DNA from: Acidimicrobiaceae bacterium
Lineage (GTDB): Bacteria; Actinomycetota; Acidimicrobiia; Acidimicrobiales; Aldehydirespiratoraceae
Direction: 5' to 3'
Assembly: GCA_009845995.1 (NCBI GenBank)
Contig: VXYK01000003.1
Coordinates: 1-50,589 of the forward strand
Length of the DNA stretch: 50,589 nucleotides
Part shown: piece by piece, positions 8,589 to 15,883 of the stretch
Numbering within the stretch: the first letter of the stretch is position 1
How the letters are laid out: the number at the start of each line of letters is the position of its first letter
Position numbers and translations under genes: made by a program
The notes under the pieces: generated by a model
Seen by the model: the letters and a program-made list of their open reading frames with translations, nothing else
What the model was told of the DNA's origin: nothing
The model's database searches: none

Positions 8589-9905
8589 ATGGTCCCCGAG
8601 CAGACTGCGAATGATATGACCCACGCCGAACTTGCCGAAGATTACGCCGGGCCGTTCGACCCGAACTGGTCGCTTGAACGGCTCACCCGCAAAGCGCTCG
8701 CCCGGCTCTGCCGCGAATACATGGTCGTCTCCATGTACCACGACCGGGCGCTGATGCCGCACGTGGCGCTCGCAGTCGGCCAGGACGCCACGATCAAACA
8801 GGCCGACAGCGAATGGATGGGATCAAGCCCGATCTACACCGAACGCAACAAGAAGAACCTGAACATCAGCGGCGACGGCGCGAGCGAGGCGCTCAAGAGC
8901 TTCCAGTTCGATGTTGGCGCCCCGCACCATTTCCTGGACTTCCACTTTCAGGAGGTCGACCACGACCTAGGCGTCTTCTGGCTGCCGTTCTGCGGCGCGC
9001 ACCACTACCTGCGCGAGTTGACAGCCAACGACGAGCAGCTGGTGACCAACATGTGCCACCACATGGAGGACCGGACCTTCGACGCGACCCTGGCGGCAAC
9101 CAACCCCAAACTGCGGGCTATCCCGGTGCACAGGCCACCAAAACCCGACGAGTTCACGGGCGACCACTGCCGCTGGGAGATCCGGATCGTGGACGAGGAA
9201 CCCGGGCCGCGGCCCGGAGAGCCCTCGGAGGCAGTGGTCCGGCAATCGGCCGCAGCCAACTTTGAGTTCGATCTGGGTGAGTCGCTCGAACCGGGTGGGA
9301 TGGACGACTACTCAGGCCCGCTGCGTCCCGACTTCCGCCTGGAGGATCTCTCACATGCCGTGCTGGTGCGCCAAGCCAAGGAGTTTGCGCTCGACGTTCA
9401 CCTGCTGATGCGGGCCGCCTATTTCTCGATCGACGAGAACTTCAGCCCCGAACTCCTCGACGATGCCGCGCCTCAGCATCGCGCAGCAATGGCTCCGGTG
9501 ATGGTCGAACGACTCTGCGAGGCGATGGGGATCACCGGCGACGGCATGGAAACGATCGCCAAAGTGCTGCAACTCGATCCGATCCTGGTTGACGACTATG
9601 TGCGTTACAGCGTGACGGTCCACGACGATGCGACCGGTTCAATCGAGTTCCACGACTGTGCCGGTGTCGGTGACGATGTCTGTCGCAGCCCCCTCGACTG
9701 GCTCGACGGTTTTGAGCACATGGCCCAAGCTGTCAATCCCCGCTGCAGAGCTACCCAGACTGGTGAACGCTCATGGGACCTGCACATCGACTCCGACGCC
9801 GAACCGGTAGAGCCGCACTGGCTTGCCGATGGAATCGGCGGCGGGGGTCTGCGTACCTTCGACCTCAGCGAACGCCGCGTCGAACTCACTGTGAAGCCGT
9901 CGTGA
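8589..9905 (+). CDS. Unknown protein with internally duplicated domain
   Basis: Family not recognised. The 438-residue protein consists of two similar halves. Residues 19-60 begin YAGPFDPNWSLERL with the helix LARLCREYMVVSMY; residues 241-281 begin YSGPLRPDFRLEDL with VRQAKEFALDVHLL. Further matches are NISGDGASEALKSF (about 92) to GITGDGMETIAKVL (about 314), and FCGAHH (about 134) to HDCAGVGDD (about 355), so a Cys is kept in both halves. The first half is richer in His (APHHFLDFHF, CGAHHY, MCHHMED), suggesting that it alone may bind metal. There is no signal or membrane segment. ATG 8589 is the chosen start; ATG 8616 is also possible. Confidence 0.75.
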   Translation: MVPEQTANDMTHAELAEDYAGPFDPNWSLERLTRKALARLCREYMVVSMYHDRALMPHVALAVGQDATIKQADSEWMGSSPIYTERNKKNLNISGDGASEALKSFQFDVGAPHHFLDFHFQEVDHDLGVFWLPFCGAHHYLRELTANDEQLVTNMCHHMEDRTFDATLAATNPKLRAIPVHRPPKPDEFTGDHCRWEIRIVDEEPGPRPGEPSEAVVRQSAAANFEFDLGESLEPGGMDDYSGPLRPDFRLEDLSHAVLVRQAKEFALDVHLLMRAAYFSIDENFSPELLDDAAPQHRAAMAPVMVERLCEAMGITGDGMETIAKVLQLDPILVDDYVRYSVTVHDDATGSIEFHDCAGVGDDVCRSPLDWLDGFEHMAQAVNPRCRATQTGERSWDLHIDSDAEPVEPHWLADGIGGGGLRTFDLSERRVELTVKPS

Positions 9906-9943
9906 TCTGCGCGGCAGCAACAACCATGGGCTAAAACACGTCC

Positions 9944-10357
9944 ATGGAACTCCCAGAGGCAATCAACTGGGCTTCCGAGCGCAGGCTTGGAGTTCTCATC
10001 ACTATCCGCGCAGACGGTAGGCCCCAGTCCTCTGACGTCGTGTACTACGTCGACGACAGCGTGTTTTGTATCTCGGTGACCGCGGACCGGGCCAAAACCG
10101 CCAACCTCCGGCGTGACCGGCGAGCCGTGCTGCACGTGTCCGACGAGAAGGCATGGTCATACGTGTCGCTCGATGGCACTGTCGAACTGTCACCCGTCAC
10201 CACCAGCATCGACGATGCGACCAGCGACGCCCTAGTCAACTACTTCGAGCGAGTAGCGGGAAGCCACTCCGACTGGGACGAATACCGCCAAGCCATGATC
10301 GACGAACGGCGCCTGATCGCCCGCTTCACCCCAAACCACGCCACCGGCTACGTCTAG
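9944..10357 (+). CDS. PPOX-class split-barrel flavin/F420-binding protein
   Basis: Small (137 residues) pyridoxamine-5'-phosphate-oxidase-like split barrel, the class that in actinobacteria commonly binds coenzyme F420 or FMN and reduces diverse substrates. Visible features are GVLITIRADGRPQSSDVVYY near the N-terminus, the strand FCISVTADRAKTANLRRD with Lys/Arg residues that usually contact the cofactor phosphate, and SYVSLDGTVEL. The product is cytoplasmic. It converges on the cysteine dioxygenase gene. The substrate and the choice of F420 or FMN are not resolved. Confidence 0.85.
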   Translation: MELPEAINWASERRLGVLITIRADGRPQSSDVVYYVDDSVFCISVTADRAKTANLRRDRRAVLHVSDEKAWSYVSLDGTVELSPVTTSIDDATSDALVNYFERVAGSHSDWDEYRQAMIDERRLIARFTPNHATGYV

Positions 10358-10375
10358 CCCGCACAACACACGGGC
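10357..10375. terminator. Possible bidirectional terminator between convergent genes
   Basis: A 5-bp stem GCCCG/CGGGC with a 9-nt loop lies exactly between two convergent genes and is followed by AGTCAGATTTT on the plus strand. The stem is short, so this is a weak call based on position. Confidence 0.3.
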
Positions 10376-10377
10376 AG

Positions 10378-10986
10378 TCAGATTTTGGCGTGGTCGGGGC
10401 GGGCTTCGACGATTGTGCCGACGTCGATGTACTCGCGCCACTCACCGTGTTGGGCGTGCCAGAAACGTCGCCCCGAAAGCTGCTCGAGAGCCAAGCCGTA
10501 GCAGTGGAAATTGGCTGAAGCGCCGTCCACATGAATCGAGTGGACATCGTCGCCGAGCATCGCCACGCCGGTTCCCCGTTCGACAACGACCTCGTGCTGA
10601 ACCAGCGGTTCGCCTTCTCCAGCGCAGGGTCCATAAAGGCGGTTCAGCTCTTGACCGCGCATCCCAACGATCACCGCCCAGGTCGTGTGCTCGTGCGGCG
10701 GTGCCCAAACGCCGTTGCCCACAGTTTGGATGTACAGCGCCAGGCGGTCGCCGTCTTGTGCGATTCGGTACATCAGCGAACTGGACTCGGTGCCGGGTGG
10801 TGGGAAGTCCTCGTCGGGGAACAGGTCCTCGTGCTCGGCCAGACGCAACAGCCGTTCCTTGATGCGTTCAACACCAGCCTGATCGATGCCCCCGCCCTCG
10901 CGCCCCTGGGCGTCGATCTTGGCGATGTCGTCCATCGCCTCGGTCACAACCAAAGCCCGCCGACCTGCTCGTTCAGTCTCGCTCAT
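10378..10986 (-). CDS. cdo: Cysteine dioxygenase type I (cupin)
   Basis: Iron-dependent oxidation of a thiol, classically L-cysteine to cysteine sulfinate; related enzymes use 3-mercaptopropionate. The 202-residue cupin carries the iron ligands H98 and H100 in PPHEHTTWAVIVG and a third, H149, in LGDDVHSIHV, with Tyr in the active-site strand NFHCYGLALE. ATG 10986 is preceded by GGAAAGGAGAAC, a strong ribosome-binding site, which decides against the longer frame to 11019. It is divergent from the SulP transporter at 11151, which fits handling of the sulfite or sulfate produced. Substrate choice remains an inference. Confidence 0.85.
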   Translation of the reverse strand: MSETERAGRRALVVTEAMDDIAKIDAQGREGGGIDQAGVERIKERLLRLAEHEDLFPDEDFPPPGTESSSLMYRIAQDGDRLALYIQTVGNGVWAPPHEHTTWAVIVGMRGQELNRLYGPCAGEGEPLVQHEVVVERGTGVAMLGDDVHSIHVDGASANFHCYGLALEQLSGRRFWHAQHGEWREYIDVGTIVEARPDHAKI

Positions 10987-11150
10987 GTTCTCCTTTCCCC
11001 GAGCTCCACCCCGGGTCACACTAACGGCTCGCTGGACGAATCTTGTCGAAACCGGGGTGGGGAGTCAGGGGGCCGCCGGCGATCGCGACCCTCAGTTGAT
11101 CGTCCAGGGCCCTCCGTTCGGGGGGTGTTTGGTCTATTGTCAGAAAGGCG

Positions 11151-12827
11151 ATGAGTTCGCAAACGAGCGAGAAGCTCCAAGTTCTCCGAGGTGATGTATT
11201 CGGCGGCCTGACCGCGGCCGTGGTCGCTCTTCCACTCTCGCTCGCTTTCGGGGTCGCGTCGGGGTTGGGAGCAGTCGCCGGACTCTACGGGGCGATCGTG
11301 GTGGGTCTAATGGGAGCCCTCCTCGGTGGTTCGAAGACCCAGATCTCCGGGCCGACCGCTCCGTTGTCGGTGGCCATGGCAGTGGTCTTCGTCGACTATG
11401 CCAACCAGGATCTTGGCAAGGCGCTCGCCATCGTGGCGCTGGCAGGGCTGATTCAGATGCTCATGGGAGCGTTGCGGTTGGGCAGCTACATGGCCTACAC
11501 GCCGTACGCGGTGGTGTCGGGCTTCACCTCCGCTGTCGGATTGATCATCATCCTGGTCCAGGTTCTGCCGTTCTTCGGCACCGAGGTTGCCCTGGGCGGC
11601 GCGCTCAAATCGCTGCGCGCCTGGCCTGACGCCGTCAGCAATGTCGATCCCAGCGCGCTGACTTTGGGCGTTGTCACGCTGGCGGTATGTATTTTCTGGC
11701 CGGAACGACTGCGAAAATTCCTGCCTCCGTCCGTGGCCGCACTGCTGATCGGGACGTTGCTCTCAGTGTTGTGGCTGAGCGACGTGCCAACCTTGGCAGA
11801 GGTGCCATCGGGCCTCCCCGACATCGAAATGCCGGAACTTCCGCTGGGCGACCTCGGCGCTGCGCTACCGCCTGCGGTGACGATCGCCCTGCTCGGCTCG
11901 ATCAACAGCCTGCTCACCGCGAGGGTGGCCGACTCGCTGACCCTGCAGAGCCACGAACCCAATCGGGAACTGCTGGGCGTGGGGTTCGCCAACGTGTTGG
12001 TGGCCCTCGTCGGTGGCGTTCCCGGAGCGGGAGCCACCTCGTGCACGGTGGCCAACGTCCGGGCCGGGGGCCGGTCACGGGTATCAGGGGTGCTGTGCGC
12101 CACGATCCTGCTGGCGCTCGTGCTGGGTTTGGGAAGGATTGCCGACGCGATCCCGCATGCCGTGTTGGCCGGCATCCTCATCAAGATCGGTTTCGACATC
12201 ATTGATTGGCGCTACATCACTCGAATCCACCTCGTTCCCCGCGAGAACCTGGTTGTGCTGGCGCTGACACTCGGATTGTCGGTGGTGTCGGACCTGGTTG
12301 TCGCCGTGGCAGTCGGTCTGATCGCGGCAGCGATGACCGGTGCCCGCCAACTCGAGCGCTTGGAGCTCGACATGGTGGTCTCGACCCCGCTGCTCGACAT
12401 GACCTTCCTTGCTGACGACGACGCTGACGACGATGGCGATGACGATGGCGACGAGTTCGACTTCGATTTCGACCTGGAAATGGACGATCCGTTCGCGGCC
12501 CGCACCGGTCTGCTGTCGTTGCGGGGCAGTTTCACCGTGGCCTCCTCAACGAAACTGTTCAGCACGATCCGCAGCGACATCGCCGAACATGAAGTTGTGA
12601 TACTTGATTTCTCGCAAACAGTGTTCATCGACGACAGCGCTGCTCTGGTGTTGGGCCAGTTGGTGGACGCAGCGATCGTGTCCGACACCGAGTGCATCGT
12701 GATGGGCCTGTCGGGCATGGCGAGCACCAGTGTCGAGGCTTTGGACGTCTTGCGGCGCGTCCCCGAAGACCATTTCGTCGATGACTTGGACGGCGCGCGC
12801 GCAGTAGCGCGCCGCATTCTTCTCTGA
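11151..12827 (+). CDS. SulP-family anion permease with STAS domain
   Basis: Inner-membrane transporter of the SLC26/SulP family (558 residues), moving sulfate, bicarbonate or related anions. The N-terminal family region (GGLTAAVVALPLSLAFGVAS, then GSKTQISGPTAP) is followed by about 12-14 membrane segments up to residue 410. A strongly acidic linker (residues 422-446, mostly Asp) precedes the STAS domain (about 448-555; the core reads VVILDFSQTVFIDDSA). The acidic stretch is encoded by imperfect GAC/GAT repeats at 12413-12486. It is divergently arranged with cysteine dioxygenase. GAAAGG lies just upstream of the ATG. Confidence 0.9.
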   Translation: MSSQTSEKLQVLRGDVFGGLTAAVVALPLSLAFGVASGLGAVAGLYGAIVVGLMGALLGGSKTQISGPTAPLSVAMAVVFVDYANQDLGKALAIVALAGLIQMLMGALRLGSYMAYTPYAVVSGFTSAVGLIIILVQVLPFFGTEVALGGALKSLRAWPDAVSNVDPSALTLGVVTLAVCIFWPERLRKFLPPSVAALLIGTLLSVLWLSDVPTLAEVPSGLPDIEMPELPLGDLGAALPPAVTIALLGSINSLLTARVADSLTLQSHEPNRELLGVGFANVLVALVGGVPGAGATSCTVANVRAGGRSRVSGVLCATILLALVLGLGRIADAIPHAVLAGILIKIGFDIIDWRYITRIHLVPRENLVVLALTLGLSVVSDLVVAVAVGLIAAAMTGARQLERLELDMVVSTPLLDMTFLADDDADDDGDDDGDEFDFDFDLEMDDPFAARTGLLSLRGSFTVASSTKLFSTIRSDIAEHEVVILDFSQTVFIDDSAALVLGQLVDAAIVSDTECIVMGLSGMASTSVEALDVLRRVPEDHFVDDLDGARAVARRILL

Positions 12828-12870
12828 GCAACCCTGCGGCGCGAGCCGAATCAACGGCCTGCTTGTTGCA

Positions 12871-12888
12871 AACCCGCTGGGGCGGGTT
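12871..12888. terminator. Rho-independent-like hairpin between convergent genes
   Basis: Perfect 7-bp stem AACCCGC/GCGGGTT with a TGGG loop, between the 3' ends of the SulP gene (plus) and the frameshifted quinone reductase (minus). No clear U-tract follows on either strand, so it may act as a bidirectional block or mRNA end-stabiliser. Confidence 0.45.
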
Positions 12889-13869
12889 CAGCGCTCGACG
12901 ATGACTTTGCCCCAGGTGGAGCGGTTGTAGATCGCGCCGAGGGCCGCGGGCGTGTCTTCGAAAGCGAACGGGGGAAATACAGGCGGATCGATTCGTCCGT
13001 CTCCAAGGAGGCCGAACATGGTTTCGTGGGCTTGCTCGGAGGCTTGGGGGTTGCGAGCAACCGATGCCCCCCAATGGACCCCGACGATCGAGTAGTTCTT
13101 CAACAGCACATGGTTTGCGGGGGCCTCCGGGATACGCCCACTGGTGAAGCCGATCACAAGCAGGCGCCCGTCCCAGGCCATGACTCTGCGGGACCGGTCG
13201 AACACGTCGCCGCCGACCGGGTCGAAGCACACATCAACGCCCCTTCCGTCGGTGTGAGCCCGTATCAGTTCAACGAAATCAGGGGTCTCCAGATAGTCGA
13301 TTGCCAGCTCCGCGCCCATGTCGGACAGCCGGGCGGTTTTGTCAGGACCGCCGGCGGTGGCAATCACCCTCGCCCCGGCGGCCAGACCGAGCTGTACTGC
13401 GGCAGTGCCCACCCCGCCCATCGCGGCGTGCACCAACAATGTCTCGCCCGCGGCGAGATTGGCCCGGTCATGGAGCGCGAACCAGGAAGTCCCGTAGTTC
13501 ACCAACAGCGCAGCCGCCGCCCCCGGCAGAGACGCTGTCGTCAAGCTTGTAGAGGCCGGCGGCTCGAAGTGCGGCCTTTTCGGCGACACCTCCGCCGCCC
13601 ATGCCGACCACCCGCTGGCCCGGTTCCAGGTCTTGAACTCCTTCTCCGACCTCTGTCACTCGACCGACGATCTCTGTGCCGGGCGACCATGGGATCGGCG
13701 TGGTTGCCTGATACATACCCCGTGCCATCAGGCAGTCAACGAATGTCAGCCCCACGGCCTCAATGTCCACCAGCACCTTGCCGGGATCGGCAACCGGGTC
13801 GTCGACCTCTTCGAGTCTCAACAATTCCATCGGGTCGCCGAGTGAGTGCTGTTGCCAGATTCGCATCAC
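12888..13869 (-). pseudogene. Frameshifted NADPH:quinone reductase (MDR family)
   Basis: Medium-chain dehydrogenase/reductase of the zeta-crystallin type split over two frames. The N-terminal part (start GTG 13869 or ATG 13866) has the GroES-like fold with SPGTEIVGRVTEVGEGVQDL. The C-terminal part carries the nucleotide-binding LLVHAAMGGVGTAAVQLGLA, the VCFDPVGGDVFD strand and GKVIVER at the end. The frames join cleanly if one base is removed from a run of five C (plus strand 13520-13524), giving a continuous protein of about 326 residues. Everything else appears intact, so either a recent frameshift or a homopolymer sequencing error is possible. Confidence 0.85.
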
Positions 13870-13928
13870 CCATTCTCCCCGCCGGAGTCGCTGTTCACCA
13901 ACACAGCCGGCGAAGCGTTCTCACGCTG

Positions 13929-14798
13929 TCAGACCACCGAAATCGGGTGAGGCAGCGGCTGGTTGAACAGGTATCCCTTCTCGTTGAACGGCACTGCGTC
14001 GGGCTGGGAGTTGCCGGCGATGTCTGACGCCCGGGTCATCACCGTGTAGTCGCCGGGTCTCGGCGACCAGGCGAACTCGAATCGTGCCCACGAGTGCCTC
14101 TCAGCCGGGTCGTGAAGCGTGGCCTCCGTCCAAGTGGATCCCGAGTCCGTGCTCCACTCCACCTTGTTGAGCGGGTTGGGGGAGTGCGCGAAACCGTGGA
14201 GTAGTTGCGATCCGGCGGGCAACTGTGCAGGCCAGGGCAGGGCAAGAGCGCTCTTTATCGATTGCTCGGTAACCGGCGTTCCTTCGGCTCGACCCTCGGG
14301 TGGGTAGTCGTCACCGATGAGCACGTATGAAGTTGTGTTGTTGCGCGTCCAAGCGGGGTCCGAAGACACGACAATTCGGCCGATCCACTTGATCCAGGAA
14401 CTGCCAACCCAGCCAGGCACCACCGCACGCAGGGGAAAGCCGTGATCGGGGGGCAGAGGATCACCGTTGAGGCCGTATACCAGCAAAGTATCGGGATCGG
14501 TTGCCTTCTCGATCGACATCGACCGACGAAAGCCCTGCTCGGGGGACTCGCTGTCGAGTCCGATCAGCAGAACGCTGCGGGCGCGTGACACGTCCGTTCC
14601 GGCGAGTTCAAGAACCGAACCCAGGCTGACGCCGGTCCACACACCATTGCTGACAGATCCTCTTTCCACTGCGTGCCGCTCGCTTCTTGGCCGTTCAACA
14701 AACCGAACATGGCTCGGTGGTTGCCGGCGTCTGCTGATGCCGCTGTGGAATGCGAGCTCCCATATCGGGTTGTCGGTTCGGTCGGTTTCGGGCGACAT
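13929..14798 (-). pseudogene. Broken sulfite-oxidase-like molybdopterin oxidoreductase
   Basis: The 3' two-thirds encodes the molybdopterin-binding and dimerisation domains of the sulfite oxidase family: GVWTGVSLGSVLELAG, FRRSMSIEKA, LVYGLNGDPLPPDHGFPLRA, VVPGWVGSSWIKWIGRI, and a C-terminal domain with EWSTDSGSTW. Upstream the reading frame is lost: AGNHRAMFGLLNGQEASGTQW continues in another frame, and joining it needs one extra base near 14666-14667. In front of that, where the family has about 100 residues including the Mo-ligating Cys of a CAGN motif, only DAGN is found and the rest is absent. It therefore looks like a decaying gene, not just a sequencing slip. Confidence 0.75.
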
Positions 14799-14857
14799 AT
14801 CCAGATTGTGGCACGCGTCACCAGCACGCTCAGGGCTGGCGGGGTGTTGTAGCACGA

Positions 14858-15712
14858 TCAGGTGAGGTGCCAGCGGTGTGATGTGTTGAGCGTTTCCATT
14901 CGGTGTTGCACTTCGCCGAGCGCGCGTACTTTCGTTCCGTGCATCGACGCCAGCCAGATTATGGACGCCACCTCCCGTAGCTTCACCAGTCTCTGCAGCA
15001 GTTCTTCGTCGTATTCTCCGTTGTAGCAAGTGAGAAATCCGTATTCGGTTGTTGAAGCCGGGTAGCGCCGACAGTTGTGTACGACCGTCGCAAGGTCTTG
15101 TTCTGGCGGCCCGAACCCGGTTTGATCGCAGTCGATCAGTTTGATGACCCCTTCGTGCCGCACCATCTTCTCGGGAAACGCGTTCGCGTGGACGGCGGTG
15201 TGGGGCTCAATGTCCTTGATCTGCACTGCGAACAGGGTTCGTTCAAGCAAGTCCTCGAGTCGTGTGATCAAGACGTCCGGAACCTCAGCCTGACGAGCTT
15301 TTTCGAGGTGGTGTCGGCTCAGCGCTTCGGAGTATCTCCACTCGCGCATCGAAAGGTCGGGTTCGGTTTGGTGGAGGCTGAGGATTGCGTCAGCCATTTC
15401 CTGGTTCGTCACGCTGGCGCTGCTCATGGGGCTCGCCAGAGGCCAAAATGTCACATTCCGTCCCGAAGGCAAAGGTACCGGGGTCGGGTACGCCGGGGAC
15501 AGCACAGCGGCGTTTTGAGCAGCCAGCATCGCCACGACATGCAGCGTATGGGCTGTTTCTTGTTGGGTTTCCTGTATTGGCGGCACCCGAGCGCAGCTTC
15601 TGGCCGAAGAGTGTGTCAACACAGTATTCGTGCGCTCATGCACGACTCTGAACCCGGGTGTATCGACGATCCCGGCTTCGACGGCGACTGTGTCAACTTC
15701 GGCAGAGAGCAA
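14858..15712 (-). CDS. APH-like kinase homologue with altered catalytic loop
   Basis: About 284 residues, homologous to the kinase at 7411-8304: GRNVTFWPLA matches GRFVTYWPLA, LIDCDQTGFGPPEQDL matches LIDCDFLCSGPPEADL, and the C-terminal IIWLASM matches GLWLVSM. The catalytic loop HGDLYPGNV of the partner is here HANAFPEKM, so the catalytic Asp is Asn and the Mg-binding Asn is Lys. Phosphotransfer by the normal mechanism is therefore doubtful. The start is uncertain; the first 40 residues do not align well. It sits directly upstream of the broken sulfite oxidase on the same strand. Confidence 0.7.
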   Translation of the reverse strand: MLSAEVDTVAVEAGIVDTPGFRVVHERTNTVLTHSSARSCARVPPIQETQQETAHTLHVVAMLAAQNAAVLSPAYPTPVPLPSGRNVTFWPLASPMSSASVTNQEMADAILSLHQTEPDLSMREWRYSEALSRHHLEKARQAEVPDVLITRLEDLLERTLFAVQIKDIEPHTAVHANAFPEKMVRHEGVIKLIDCDQTGFGPPEQDLATVVHNCRRYPASTTEYGFLTCYNGEYDEELLQRLVKLREVASIIWLASMHGTKVRALGEVQHRMETLNTSHRWHLT

Positions 15713-15883
15713 TCCAGCCTCCTGACGTGTTCACGACATAGTAGTCATCCCGATGACAGCCTGCGGGCTCGGATGACCGCACTCCACCAATGCACTCCGG
15801 GCTCTGGGGCGCGTCCCACCGGGCTCGGGCGACGGCTATGGTTCGGGCATGGAAGTTGCTCGCTCGTCGCGGCGTGAAACGGT

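Noticed and set aside
13026..14027. A 333-codon plus-strand open frame
   Set aside because: Opposite the quinone reductase and sulfite-oxidase remnants, without recognisable domains.
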